Both the position numbers and the translations under genes were made by a program. From assembly GCA_027924585.1 (NCBI GenBank), contig BSBM01000076.1:1998501-2062500 (forward strand): a DNA stretch of 64,000 nucleotides, in the 5' to 3' direction. The notes under the pieces were generated by a model that saw nothing but the letters and a program-made list of their open reading frames with translations, was not told the origin of the DNA and did not search any database. Every line of letters starts with the position of its first letter. The first letter of the stretch is position 1. The stretch is from Larix kaempferi (lineage: Eukaryota > Streptophyta > Pinopsida > Pinales > Pinaceae). Shown piece after piece: positions 34,480-46,722 of this stretch.

Positions 34480-34954
34480 TCCCCACCATAACTCTGTAAG
34501 ACTAAAGCAAAATATAAAAAAAACCCTGAAAAGAGAGAAAGTTTTCGATGAATTCTTCAACACAGAGTGATGTCTTCGAACCCACCAGTGCCTCTTTGGA
34601 CTACCTGTCAGCCTCAACATTTTGATCTCTAAAAATATGCTCAAAGGAGATATCATGAAAGGACTGAATGAGATCCTACGTATGATTGCACCAATGAAAT
34701 AAAGATACTACCTGAATAAAACAAAGCTTACTTTCCCATTTGGTGATCACCAGTGAATCATAAGAAACATACAAGGAATCAATTCCAATCATATTTGCAA
34801 TATAAAGAAGGCACCCCAGGGCAAGCACCTCTGATTTGGTATTTGTGCCTCTACCATACGACAACTTCATTTTTAGGGTATGATCATTATCTATTGTAAT
34901 CAAATAGTCCACACCACATATTCCTCCCTGCTGTGCAACATAAAAAAAAACCAC
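34480..34954 (-). pseudogene. LINE 3 RNase H
   Basis: Readable motifs: QQGGICGVDYLI, SYGRGTNTKSEVLAL (about 34840), YDSLVITKWESK (about 34745), and after a shift IFRDQNVEADRLSKEAL-like residues near 34600, matching the final H...AD of the family. The Asp of the usual GDS becomes YDS with D retained. Confidence 0.8.
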
Positions 34955-34985
34955 AAGCCGAAGTGAGATTCAAGAGGTCCATAAA

Positions 34986-35700
34986 CTATCTATACCTCAC
35001 TTTTGAGACCTTAGTGGGTACATAGTCTTTGTACATAGTAAGAATTTTTATCATGTTGATCTGAATATTTGGCGATCTATCCTCAAAGATGACAACATTC
35101 CTAATTTTCCAAAGTTCCCAACAAATGAAGACAGATGAGAGCTTATAATCTGTCACCTTCTTATACCATAAATAGACCTCCACATAAACACTGTGCTAAC
35201 TCATTTGAATATGAAAATTTTCACAAACTGATTTCCACATATCCATGTTGAAACTACACTTTAAAAACATATGTAATATAGTTTCATTTTCCTGTTTGCA
35301 TAAAGGGAAAACACCAAGCCTAATCCATCTTATGCTTAACAATTTATCCTAGGTAAGAAGACAATTTTCAAAAGACAACCTAAAAAACACTTGAGTTTCA
35401 TGGAAATATTCCATTTCCATATCTTAGAGAACCACCATTTGGGAACAATGAAATCTGAATTTTGAATGAGACCATAATATGCGGTTTTTGTAGTGATCTG
35501 ACCAGAGGCTTGATTGCAGGACCATATCAAGACATCATCCTCTATTGATAATCTAATACCTTCCCTATTAATATGAGAAACATAGGCATACCCTTTATCT
35601 TCCCAAATGTTTCCTAACCCAAGATCATTAGCATTCATCCAATAAGATGGATCAGGTCTAAGCCATGCTGGCCTTTTAAGATGGGCCAAAGTCACAAATC
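34986..35700 (-). pseudogene. LINE 3 zf-RVT-like segment
   Basis: WKWNISMKLKCFLGCLL (about 35400) and ETILHMFLKCSF-like residues after a shift fit the zinc-binding region between RT and RNase H in plant L1 elements, followed by a CWELWKIRNVVIFE linker. Confidence 0.72.
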
Positions 35701-37792
35701 CGATTCTCTCAAATAATCCAATAAAAAAGGATAGAGAATGTAATTCTCTTCATTCCCAATTAAGGGATCAATACCAACTAATACATTTACACCATTACCA
35801 ACCTTCCAAGTCAACCCCTTGCTGACCCAAGCAAAATATTTTATGAACCCCCTCCAAATGTTTGAGACTTTTAAGGTACTCTTGATGGGATTTTTGATCC
35901 ATTCAAGAATATTTATTTTAATGTATTTCCCATGGAATACCTCAGACTAGATCCATTTACCAACAATCCCCTCCACAAAATTTTCATACTTAATGCCATG
36001 CAAAACTAATGAAGGTTTTTGATATTCCAGCCATTAGCCTCAATTGGCTTAGACAATCTATTCCAACTTTCCAAATGATATTTTCCAACCTCTACATACA
36101 CTACCACATGAAGTTGTACATCAACTTCCTTAGACTGGAAAGAATCGACTGAGGAATATGAGCAAGTGAAAACCAGAATACAGGAATTCCAGTGAGGACT
36201 GACTTCAATAGAACTAATCTTCCCCCAAGAGACAAATGCCTGTAGGTCCAATTATTAATTCCTTTCTCATATTTTTGTATCAACCACTACCAATCCTTTT
36301 TTCCATAGCCATTATGTTTTAAATAAAAACCCAAATATTTGAATCCCATCTATAAGTCAGCCATTTGATAAGGTAGGAAAATATAAATCCGTCATAAAGT
36401 TTCATCCTCCACTCCATTGCATAGGAAATCAGAATTGTTAATACTAATCTCCATACAAGATGCTGCACAAAATAATGACACAATCTCAACAAAAACCTGC
36501 CATTCTTCCACAAAACCCACCCCAAACAACACTACATCATTAAAAAATAGAAGATGTGTTATGTAAATGAAAGCAACAAATATGATACCCTTTATTTTAC
36601 CATCCAAGTTAGCCACATTAATAATCCTACTTAGTCCCTCAATGAATAAAATGAAGAGTAAAGGAGAGAGGGGGAAGCCCTATTTGATACCCCTGCTACT
36701 AGAAAAGAAACATGTAGAAGCACCATTTATAAGAACATAGAAGTGTGCAGTAGACACGCATGCCATAATCCAAGTCACCATCAATAAAGGAATCCCAATA
36801 TGAACCAAAGGAAGTTTGAGGTACACCAAATTTACCCTATCATAAGCTTTGACCATGTCCATTTTCAATATAAGAGAATCTAGATTCTTAGTCTGAATTA
36901 AATGTAAGCATTCTTGAGTAATGCCTATAGCATCCAAGATTTTCTTGTTCCCTAAGAAACCAAACTATTCCTTTGACATAACAACATCCAACTTAGGCTT
37001 TAATCTATTGGCAATAATTTCGGCAACGAGCTTATAGGCCAAGTTACAAAGAGCAATGGGCCTAAAGTCATTAAAGGATTCAAGCTTGTTGGTTTTAGGA
37101 ATAAGAGTAAGAAAAGTGGAATTTAACCCACCAACCATATAACCCTCAACTCTAGAGAACTCTACCATCTACAAAATATCATCATCCACTAAGTCAAAGA
37201 AATCCTAATAAAATTCAACAGGACACCCATCAGGGCCAAGACTCTTGTCCTTGGAAAAGTGTTTTAAAGCATATTCAATCCCCTTTAGAGTAACATTGTT
37301 ACCCATATCCAACCCCTCCTCAACTAAGAAAAAAGAGGGGAGATGCTCAATCACCTTAAGTTGAAAAAACATGTCATTAGTCTTAGGATCCTTGAAAATT
37401 TTACTAAAATGTCTCTTTGCTGCTCCTTGAAGATAGTTTTGTGCATGTATAATAGAGCCATCCTCATCCCTAAGATCCTAGATAGAATTAATATTCCTCC
37501 TATAGTTGGCATAACTATGGAAAAACCTGGTGTTGTTGTCCCCAAGAGCTACCTAAATGGCCCTACTCTTCAGGCGCCACGCCATCTCTTCTTGTTTAAG
37601 AAGAAAGGATTTATGTCTCTCAAGATCCAACAGTTGAAGTTTGATGTCAGAGGAAAATATACCACTAGGATAGACACTGAAAAACTTACGTATTTCAGCA
37701 CCAATTCTCTCTAAATCAACTACATCTTTCTTTTTCTTATCCTTCTCCCACCTAACCAATTCCTTTTTAAGACACTTCAATTTATATACCAA
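35701..37792 (-). pseudogene. LINE 3 reverse transcriptase, catalytic motif damaged
   Basis: From the right: EEMAWRLKSRAI (about 37570), SLGPDGCPVEFY (about 37220), TFLTLIPKTNKLESFNDFRPI (about 37050-37110), KMDMVKAYDRVN (about 36850) and the active-site region LLFFNDVVLFG (about 36540), where FADD has become FFND, so the first catalytic Asp is Asn. Then GGRLVLLKSVLTGIPVF (about 36200). Stops near 37160, 36960 and 36690. Confidence 0.85.
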
Positions 37793-38002
37793 TTGTTCAA
37801 TAGGATTTAAATCCTAGGGATTAACACAAGAGACCCATTTACTTCTCACTAGAGGGCCAAAATTTTCATCCTCCAACCAAGAATTATTAAATTTAAAAGG
37901 AAAATTTCAAGGAGCTTTTAAACCATCAACCTGAAGTATCATAGGAAAAATGATCAGATATGGTAGAATGAACAACCTAGGTTCTATATCGATGCAAAGG
38001 CA

Positions 38003-38842
38003 CTACCAAATCCTCCGACATTGCAAATATATCCAATCTCTTGCTAATCCCCCTATCCCTATACTTCCATTGAACCAAGTAGGACCAATCTTTGCAAAAA
38101 GAACATCCACCAAATGGAATCTATTCAAAAGGTTTCTAAAAAAATCAGAGAGAGGATCTGGACGAGCAACAATACCCCAATATTCAGAGGCATCTAAAGT
38201 GAAGTTCAAGTCTTCATCTAAGATCAAATTGTGTAAAATCAGAGTATTATCAGCTTCCAAGGAGGATAAAAAAACTTCCCTATCTCTGTAAGGACTGTAA
38301 CCATTCAAAATAGAGAGTGTTTGAGAGGAACCAAGAAAATTCCCTTCCAAAAAAATTCAACCTGCTACTTAAAAAGGTTTGAAAGAAGATGATAAAGGAT
38401 TCTAGCATGACAATAACCCTCCAGATAAACCAGAAGAACTAACAACGCACATTTCCCACCCAAATATGATTTTTGAAAAAGCACCAATTGTAGTAAAGTC
38501 TTCACACATAATAGCTTTTGAACATCTGCCACCATGTGAAATATTTTTCTCCAAACCAACAATCAAAGAATTTGGAAGTAAAACATCATTACCCTTACCT
38601 GCAATCACCAAAACCAAAGACTGGCCACCCACAAAAGCCAACGACTGAGGAGGAGCTGCACCAAAGGAAGAGGTAAGAACATCGGTGTTGTAAACCCTCG
38701 ACCGCGGATAGGGAAGAGGATTATGACATGGAAAACCACATTCCAAACTTGAGGAATTGGAAAACACTAAACCCACATGCGTGGAAGGCTCATGGGGCGA
38801 CGTTGCGTGGAGAGACGAGCTGATTAGATGTTCCCTTTCCAC
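38003..38842 (-). pseudogene. LINE 3 endonuclease and ORF2 start
   Basis: ILNGYSPYRDREVFL (about 38300), LDEDLNFTLDASEYWG (about 38220; usually GGDLN) and IGPTWFNGSIG (about 38080) are plant L1 endonuclease motifs. The upstream part to 38842 is shifted into another frame. The segment 38842-39215 has only short, unrecognised reading. Confidence 0.78.
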
Positions 38843-39517
38843 CTGTCGCTCCCTTTTTCCTTGCCATATGTCGACCAGAAAGACCTGAAGAGACCACTGA
38901 TGCCGGTCCCCTACAAATCAAATCAAAGGGATACAAAGGGACAAAATAATCAAATCAAACTACATAAGGACCACAAAAATAAAATAAACATAGATCCAAA
39001 AAAATGACAGAAGAATCAACAAAAAACCAAGCTAACAAGCCAAACTTGGGGAGAGAAATTCTTAAAAAAAACAAAAAAACCCTAGCACTACCAAAAGCTG
39101 CTGCATCAATTAAAAACTTCCCACCTTTTAACTTGGTTGGTACTAGTCTGTTCGAGACAGACGTGTGGACTCCAAGAAATTTGCAACATCTTTCAGTAAC
39201 ATGCTAAGGTTTAACCTGCAAAAACTTCCACCTGATCATAAACCATTTTCCCTTATAATAATCTTCTTCATCATTATCAAATATCATTTTTAAATTTAAT
39301 AAAATATAAAATTTAATTAAAATCCAATTTTCTATAATCAAATTAATTAAAAACATTATAAATGAAAAAAATGAAACTAAAACTCTAAAAATTATAAACC
39401 TTTATTATCAATGTGATACACATTCACAACACCTAATTTTATACACACCTATAACATCTAATTTTATCTGTAGTTACTATATCATTTCATAAAAAAACTA
39501 ATATATGTGTGTGTGTG

Positions 39518-39746
39518 TGTTGGCGCATTTCTACTTCGACCAGGGTTCAACACTTAACATTCCACCAACAAACACCCTAACCACCAATATCAGCCCGAAA
39601 TGGAGAGAATCCCTTTCGGAAACACCTGCAAAGCAGATGAAGTCTCACCCGAAGTATTGTTGCTCACACAACATATCCCATTTTCTAAAGAAAATGGGAG
39701 CCCCATATTATTTTTTGATTTAAGTAATTTAGATGCTTATTACCTT
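39518..39746 (-). repeat. LTR terminal fragment matching the LTR of the gypsy element at 58776
   Basis: 39518-39646 aligns without gaps to 58776-58904 with about 13 mismatches in 129 bp. Both start TGTTGGC, the expected LTR edge. Beyond 39646 this copy continues uninterrupted (ACCCGAAG...), whereas the other is cut by the copia LTR. It lies in the same orientation, so it is either the outer edge of the 3' LTR of that element or a separate LTR. A short (GT)n run precedes it (39505-39521). Confidence 0.75.
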
Positions 39747-40738
39747 TTTTTTTTTCCTTGGAAAATGTCCGTAATTTTATTTCAAAAAGATGATTAAAAT
39801 TACATATTGCACATGTAGTAGAATCAACAAGGATCCCTACATTTTCACATATTTCAGTCCCATATAAGCAAAAACAACAGCTTATTAAGAGCTGCACGAA
39901 AAAAGAGAAACCCAAAGTAAAACTTCGCCACAATAAGATGTAAATCTTGAACAGCAAAGAGAAGCCCGAACGTTGCCATAAGAAGAAGATCTTGAACAGC
40001 AGGTAGGGCCACCGGTGTGCCTCTACCCCCACCGTCCACCAAGAACCCTTGAAAATTAGCAATATGTCTCAGCTTCCATCAGAACCGAAACCCTCAACAA
40101 AAGAAATAGTAGATCCAAGTCTGTGGACGTGCATCAAACTCTATAGATCTCCCAAACCGGCGAACTCAGCCAGCATCTCCTGATGAACAAAACGGCCAGA
40201 CAGAACCAGAGCACCGCCGTAGCAATGGATCTTGGAGGTTATGGCGAGAGAATGGTGAGGTTCGAGTCCAAAGATCAACGGGAAGATCCCATAGCAAGTC
40301 ATAAACAGCATATCTGCACTCCTTCTCAGGAAGGGCAGCAGTGAAATCATCGCCGATCTTGTCCTCTGCTGCAGCCTCTCATCATCTTGAATGTTATAAT
40401 ACGCTGGGTTCTATCGACATGGCCTCCAGATCTGATCCTCGGTCACAAACCCACAGGCCGCAACCTTCTTCCCCGCCACCATAATGAGCATAGACCACGA
40501 CCCAGTTTACAATCAAGAATGAGCGCCCACATTCAGGAAAGTGTCCGCGGCCTCTGCAAAATTTCTCCGGCACAGAAGTGGAAGATCCGCGACCTGCTCG
40601 CAGGAAAGAACGCACCACGGACGCCAAGATCTGCAAGTCTTGAAATCGAAGACCAATTCAAGAAAGGCATCTTTATCCAAATCCCCACGGAGGTAGCAGA
40701 GCCACCGGTGATGGATCACGCCCCTGTGGGAAGTCCTC
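39747..40738 (-). pseudogene. Processed retrocopy of an unidentified mRNA
   Basis: Flanked by a 16-bp direct repeat AGATGCTTATTACCTT (39731-39746 and 40739-40754). The minus strand ends in an A-run (T(11) at 39745-39755) preceded about 25 bp earlier by AATAAA. This is the full signature of LINE-mediated mRNA retroposition. It is clearly less AT-rich than its surroundings. Conceptual reading of the 5' 600 bp gives pieces in different frames (for example ALPEKECRYAVYDLLWDLPV near 40310 and FKTCRSWRPWCVL near 40630), suggesting a damaged coding part followed by a long 3' UTR. I do not recognise the parent gene. Confidence 0.8.
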
Positions 40739-40872
40739 AGATGCTTATTACCTTGTTTTGTATGAGGTTTTTAATAAATCATTTCGGTCAAGTATCATTT
40801 AATTCTAACATTGAACATTTGACTGAAAACAATGCCTTTTTCCAAATTTTCTTGTTTATATTTTCATTGTGA

Positions 40873-41290
40873 AAATTGCGGAAATACGGATTGCGGAAGC
40901 TCCAATCATAATATTTGTATTTAGATGTTTTTGCATTTCCGCATTCTGAATTGCGGATTGCAAAAGTCGGAAGCGAATCAAATAAATTAATTTGAAAATC
41001 ACTTTTCCGATTCCGCAAACATTTTGCGGAATGTGGGTTGCGAAGATCTTAAGTTACCAAGAATCACTCCCGCTGTTCTGCACTCCTGCACTTCCGCATT
41101 CCTGCATCTATGATTTGTGGCGTTTTTTTTACTTTTCAATTGCGGATTGTGGGAACAATAAATTTTCTAAAATTATTTCAGCAATCCTGATTGCGAATTC
41201 TAATTGTGGAAATGTGGATTGCGGACGACATTTTCACATTTACATCTGCCTAAAATTGATTCTACATTTCCGCATCACATCACGTATTAC
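40873..41290. repeat. Cluster of TGCGGA/TCCGCA motifs
   Basis: About ten perfect TGCGGA or its complement within 420 bp, in both orientations, often as ATTGCGGA or TTCCGCA, plus near-matches. Not a simple tandem repeat: spacing is irregular. Confidence 0.7.
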
Positions 41291-41658
41291 GGGAGGATGA
41301 AATTGCTAAATTTCAAAAATCATTTCCAACTTTCCACTTCCATATTTTTGTTTTTAATCTTGAGCATTGGTTTGTTTTAGATCTACGGTTCTGTTTTAAT
41401 TTCGTTAATGGCATGAATTCTTTAGGTTTAAATACTCCAAGTTAATTTTTCTTTTTACCATTTTATCCTTTGATTTTACCTTCCGTAAACGATTGCTGCT
41501 GTAATTTTTACCCTGCGGCAAATTCTGGTTTTTCTTCATCGTTTTACAAGTAATTTTTTCTCTACCCCCTACAAATCACTTGCGTAATAATCTGAAATTG
41601 AATCAGGATTTTTAATTGAAATTTCCTTCATCATTTTTCATAAAACCTATTTTCATCC

Positions 41659-44600
41659 ATGTCAAGGAATACTAGGTCTAAATTGGTCATGGATGAGTTG
41701 AGGATAAAAGACCCTAACATCAGAATCTTTTCTTACACTGATGGGAGGGTTTCCGACACCTTTTGCTTAGACTAGTCTAGGATTTACTCCATATTTGACA
41801 ATGATGAATTCTCTGAAATCCAACATGACTAACTAGCCTACATTAACATTAGCAAATCCATAATTCATGCAATTGTGGCCAGACCATCCCTAATGCCTTA
41901 TACCGATGTTGTCAAATGGATTGTGGACAATGCCGACCCTCTTGACCGTTCCTTCAATGATATAAACCATACTCTGTTGGATTCTTTTAAACCTAAATTA
42001 TTTGCTACGGTTTATGCACTTAAAACTCCCCAACAAATTCTTTCAAAACAATTCTTAGAATCTTCTGCAAGCCATTTTAATTTTGATGAAATGATTAAGA
42101 CTTGGATGGAAAACCTTGCCATCTATGTTCCTAAACCTGATAAGCAGTATCCTGTTTCTTGGTTCAAAGAACCCTTTTCTTTATTGGCATCCATGTTATG
42201 CAGGTTATATGGGTTACCCAATTGTGGGTTCTTCAAGGCAGGATGGGCACTTGTGGCACATCATATTCTCACCACTGGTGAATCCTTCAATTGGGCACAT
42301 AGATTATCTGTGGTTTTGAAAGAAGCTATTGAAAAGTACAAGAAAATACCTGATTCAAAGAATCCTGCATTCTACCTATCTGGTTATGTCATGGATGTTG
42401 TATGTTCAACCTTCCCTTTTCCTGCCATGGGATGGAATTGGGCCAAAGAAGGACCTCCTGTCCATATCTACTGTTCAGTGTTATGGGAAGACAATTTTGT
42501 ACCTCTCATTTATGACATCTATGATAATTTATTTGGCTCCATTTATAAGAAGATATTCAAAGAGGATGCCCCTACCTTCTCTTCATAGGCCAAGGCATTG
42601 ATTGCCACTATGGGAGATTGGTATGTTGGTGAATTGTGCCTGACATAATGGTTTTAGAAGAGATTTAATTTCAGACTATAATTGAAGGTGTCTTCCCTCG
42701 GTTCATTGGAGCAAAGAGGAAAGGATGGCCTAAGTTTACCCTTTCTCTTGGACCTTTGGTCATCCAGAATTCCACACATGCCACCTTGCTTGGTAAAAGG
42801 GTTGCAACTTTGAAGCTTGGGGAATCTCCCAAAAGGATGCATGATCCTAAATATTTCCTGGCCAAACACTTTTCTAAAGAGCACATAAAGAGTAACTATG
42901 TACATGAAACAGAGCCTAATGATTTGATTTATGAAGGTGCAAATTCCTTTCAAAATGTTTTAAGGAGGGATTCCATTCAAGAAGAAAAGAGATTCATCCA
43001 TTAGTATCAACAAGAGCTTAAGATGAAGGTGTTGCAAGATAGAAAGCTCAAACTATCAGATGAAGAAAGGGCTCAGAAAGAGATGGTGGAAAGAGAAGCA
43101 CAGGAGGCACATAAAAAGCAAGTTAATACTCCTTTTCTTTTGACTTACCAATAGGAGGATAAGAAAGGAAAAGATCCAATTGATGATTCTCAACATCCTC
43201 AACCTATAGAAAATATAAATGCTTTGATACAATCAGCTGAATATATGAAGAAAAGCCTAGCCTTGATGAGCTCTTCTCTTGAAACCAAAGCTAATGCTAC
43301 AACACCTACAACTAAGAAGAAGAAAACAAAAGCATCAGAAGAAGAGGCTGAGTTATTGCGAGTTGATGATAGTGACCTTGATGATGAGTTATCTCTCACC
43401 AACTTATCATTACCCTTGGCTACTTCTACTGACCTGACATTGACCACCTCAATCACCCAAGTTCTTTCTAATCCAATTGAAAATCCATTGACAGAGGATT
43501 CTCTATTAGACATTCCCCTTCCTGAAATTACTACCACCGTCACTATAAAATCCTCTCCACTTACTACCATTCCCACTATCTTACCTTCTGTACCATCATC
43601 AACCTCTATTGTTCCTCCTATTTCTTCATCTGCTCAACTTACTATTTCTATGGAGACTTCCCTCAATTCAGTAGAAATGCAAGTTTCTTCTGCATCTATA
43701 GATCCTATCATTTCATCTATGATTTCCATTTCTTCTCTTTCATCCTTAAATACTACAACAACTGTTACCTCCTCATCTTAGCTGAGCATACCCATGCCTA
43801 CCGTTGTTGTCTCACAACCCATGTCTTTAGTCACTATCTCAAAAGTATTATCATCCACTTCTGAAGAGATGGCAGACTTTGGTGAAGATGCATTAGTTTC
43901 TCTTGGTGAGTATTTATGGAGCAAATCAGATAAGGCAATAGTAAAGAAAGGTTCTAAAAGAGCCAGAGAAGGAACATTAGTCCAGGGTATTGTTCCCAAC
44001 CAGATCATATGGAAGAGAGCCTCCACAGATGTTAAAAAGGAAGCTTTGGAAACAACTGCTTCTATGGGATCATTTGTTGGTTCTAATTTTGATTCTGTCA
44101 CTACATTCAATAAAGAAATTGAAAAGAAAGAAGAAGATTTGCAAGGTCTTCAGAAGAAGTAAGTTGAATTGGATCAACAATATCAATCTCAGTTGCAGGA
44201 ATTAAAGGACAAATATGAGTCTCAGATTCAGGAAATGCAATCACAAAATGAATATTTGAAACATCAACTTCATGAAGCCCAAGGACATAATGCTCAGTAT
44301 GTTGAGAAGTTGAAGGCTCTTGAACAACAACTTAAATTGTCCCAGTCAATTTATGTTATTTCCTATTTTTCACAGTTTTCCAAGGATGACTTTAAATAAT
44401 TTGTTTTGAAAATAAATGATGATTACAAAAATCTCTTAGTTGAGTTATTTGAAGGTTTGAATGAAATTCAAGATGTTTTCAATTCCTTGAACATTTCTCT
44501 GACATTTTATGTGATCATAATCAACGTAGGAATGATGCCACAAGGTATTTTGAAGAAGTTATTGATTGGTAGAAGTATATTAAGGACAAGCATGAAGGAT

Positions 44601-45037
44601 TCCCTATTCTATACAATATCAAGCTAAGGAGAATGAAAATCTCTTTACAATCCTAGGAAAATGTCTGTGACATTGTCGAGTCCACCATTGAAGAAGGACA
44701 TAAATGTTGCATAAAACAGTGGTTTGCTTCTGATAATCTGTTGGGATTATTGGATTTCCCTGTTATGAATCAAATAGAAAATTCGTTTCCACAAGTTGAA
44801 GAAAATCATTTGCAGTCTAAAGAGCGCATTGAACAGCTGGAGTACGTTCACATAAAATATATCCACGAGTTGGTTGAATTACCAGTTTCTTCAGGGATGA
44901 AGGTAAATGTGTTTTTACGAGAATGGTCAAAGGAAAAGAAGAGGGATATTGAAGCTTTCCTTTGCAAAGCTCAACTACATCTCGAACATGCTCAATATCA
45001 AGATGTTAATGATCTTTTGGATGTTTTTTCCAAGTGA
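41659..45037 (+). pseudogene. Gene A: long decayed gene with N-terminal globular, low-complexity and coiled-coil parts
   Basis: From ATG 41659 one frame, with stops TAG 41773 and TAA 41830, gives a globular domain to 42588 (segments FKEPFSLLASMLCRLYGLPN and FPFPAMGWNWAKEGPPVHIY). A frameshift near 42650 leads to a Lys/Glu-rich then Ser/Thr-rich region (42756-43780), a coiled coil (QLQELKDKYESQIQEMQSQN, about 44190-44260) and, after another shift near 44520, a C-terminal part (44741-45037). In-frame stops at 42587, 43003, 43153, 43779, 44160 and 44397 interrupt an otherwise coherent protein of about 1100 residues. I recall similar proteins as hypothetical proteins of conifers but no function. 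It could be an antisense extra ORF of the gypsy element whose gag-pol lies at 53338-58300, or an independent gene. Confidence 0.6.
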
Positions 45038-46722
45038 CAATTTGCCCTTAGTAAACCTTAAGAAAATATTTTGTAATCCCTAGTTTCATGGGAAATCAAT
45101 TTCTTTTGTAACTTATTGTAATTGTTATTTAAAGAGACTTAGATCTCATGTAGAGAAAAAAAACGGCTGGAGAAAAGAACTGGAGACAAACTGTTGCACA
45201 TGGAGTATTGTAATTTGTTACAGTCTTTAATGAAATTCAGTCAGTCTTCTCTTATATTTTATTTCTGGTGATTTATTTATCAAGTGTTCTTGATGAGTAT
45301 ATGTTTTATTGCATTTATTCAACGATTTACTTTTATTTAGTTATAAAATCATAAGCATATGAATATGTATTTGATTTTTCATTTATGATTCATATGAAGA
45401 TAACGTAACATGAAATTATTTTCTCTGTTTCACACAATCTTATTCAATATTTTTATAACTGCAGAATTGTCCCTTTTGTTTTAGATGTTAATTTGTCAAT
45501 TAACATATATTTTTCAGAATAGTCACATGATATAAATATTTGATTGAGAACAAATTTAGTTTTAACTGTTTTGTCTTTTACCAAAGAAGATATTATTAGA
45601 TCTAATTTAAATTGTCATTGGTCAGAGTGATAAATACCACAATCCCTTGATCTGATTGCTCTGAGGATTCACATCCTATAATTAGATTTAGATATATCAT
45701 ATTTTTACTTGTTTTCTTTCTGATTTCATTCAATTAACCTTTAGGTCTTCCCTTAAGGAAGAAAATTTCACCTGAATTATTCTCAGAGTGCCAACAGAGG
45801 CCTAATATTCGTTAGAGTTAGCTATACCAAAAAATTTGAGGATAGCATAATACTTGCATAGGATTATTTGAAGCTTTCATATTGGGCTATCTCTTTTGTG
45901 TTGTTTCCTGGGACATCTCCAACATATCCTAGGCTTCAACAAGTACCTATGGGAATTGCAGGAACCAGTCTTCCGCAACACAGAAAGGGAATAGCTTGAC
46001 ATGCAAGACATTCATTAACATAGTCTAATTCATAACATCGACATAATTAGATATTTGACACATATGTCACTTCGACATAATCCATAACTTCACCACATTA
46101 ATGTAAGATTATATTTTCATACATACAAATTTATTGATCATGCATTCACTTGAATATTCAATAGAGGAAAGAAACACATATCAAATCACATCACATCACA
46201 ACATGCAAAGACACCATGTTTAACGTTGAAACCCATTTGGGAAAAACCAAAGAAGCGCTTGTCTTTTATTATGAGTCGTAGCCAAATAAGCACTTCAAGT
46301 AAGACTTACATATTTCTTCATGCATTACAAAGGATCTACGCACACAGCCTGCAAATTAGCGACTTGGATTTTCCAAAATAACTCTGACAGTCATAGCATA
46401 TGTATCCATTACAAAAAAAAACCCGAATACAATAGTCCACATAAGCATAATCATAATCGTAACCAACCCAAAATTTCTCTCTTATTACATATTTATAGGG
46501 CACACTTAGCTTTCCCCGCTCCCTCTAACCCACTAACTTCCTTACCGACTCATTAATACAATGTGGACCAATCCTAACTAACTGAATCAAATCCGACCAT
46601 TGAATCAATCAACATGATCATTTTTCCTGTTTCCTCGGCCGCTTCGTCGGAGTTGACCACTTTGTTGAACCATTTCTACTTTGTCTTTGTCCACACAAAA
46701 ACTATTTCTTCAAAAATGGTAC
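45038..46722. other. Noncoding spacer with a minus-strand TATA box
   Basis: After gene A there is a stretch resembling a polyadenylation region (45100-45260). On the minus strand CCCTATAAAT occurs at 46491-46500, and TGTTGATTG starts at 46614 going left, which could be the start of a 3' LTR lying downstream of gene B. The other LTR edge could not be located, so this remains a possibility only. Confidence 0.35.

Larger units (their letters stand above)
34209..39215 (-). mobile_element. LINE 3, plant L1 type, decayed
   Basis: On the minus strand: possible 5' leader near 39110 (a CTAGGGTTT-like start typical of plant leaders), short ORF1-like remains, endonuclease, RT, zf-RVT and RNase H, ending in an A-tail seen as T(9) at 34210-34218 on the plus strand. 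Stops and frameshifts throughout. Same family type as LINE 2, opposite orientation. Confidence 0.85.

Noticed and set aside
40387-40872. 161-codon plus-strand open frame
   Set aside because: Antisense to the processed retrocopy, whose tail and polyadenylation signal set the strand as minus.
45899-46614. A complete 3' LTR of gypsy B between TGTTG at 45899 and CAACA at 46614
   Set aside because: Ends fit the TG...CA rule and a TATA box lies inside, but the sequence does not match the known LTR end at 58776, so it is kept only as a possibility.
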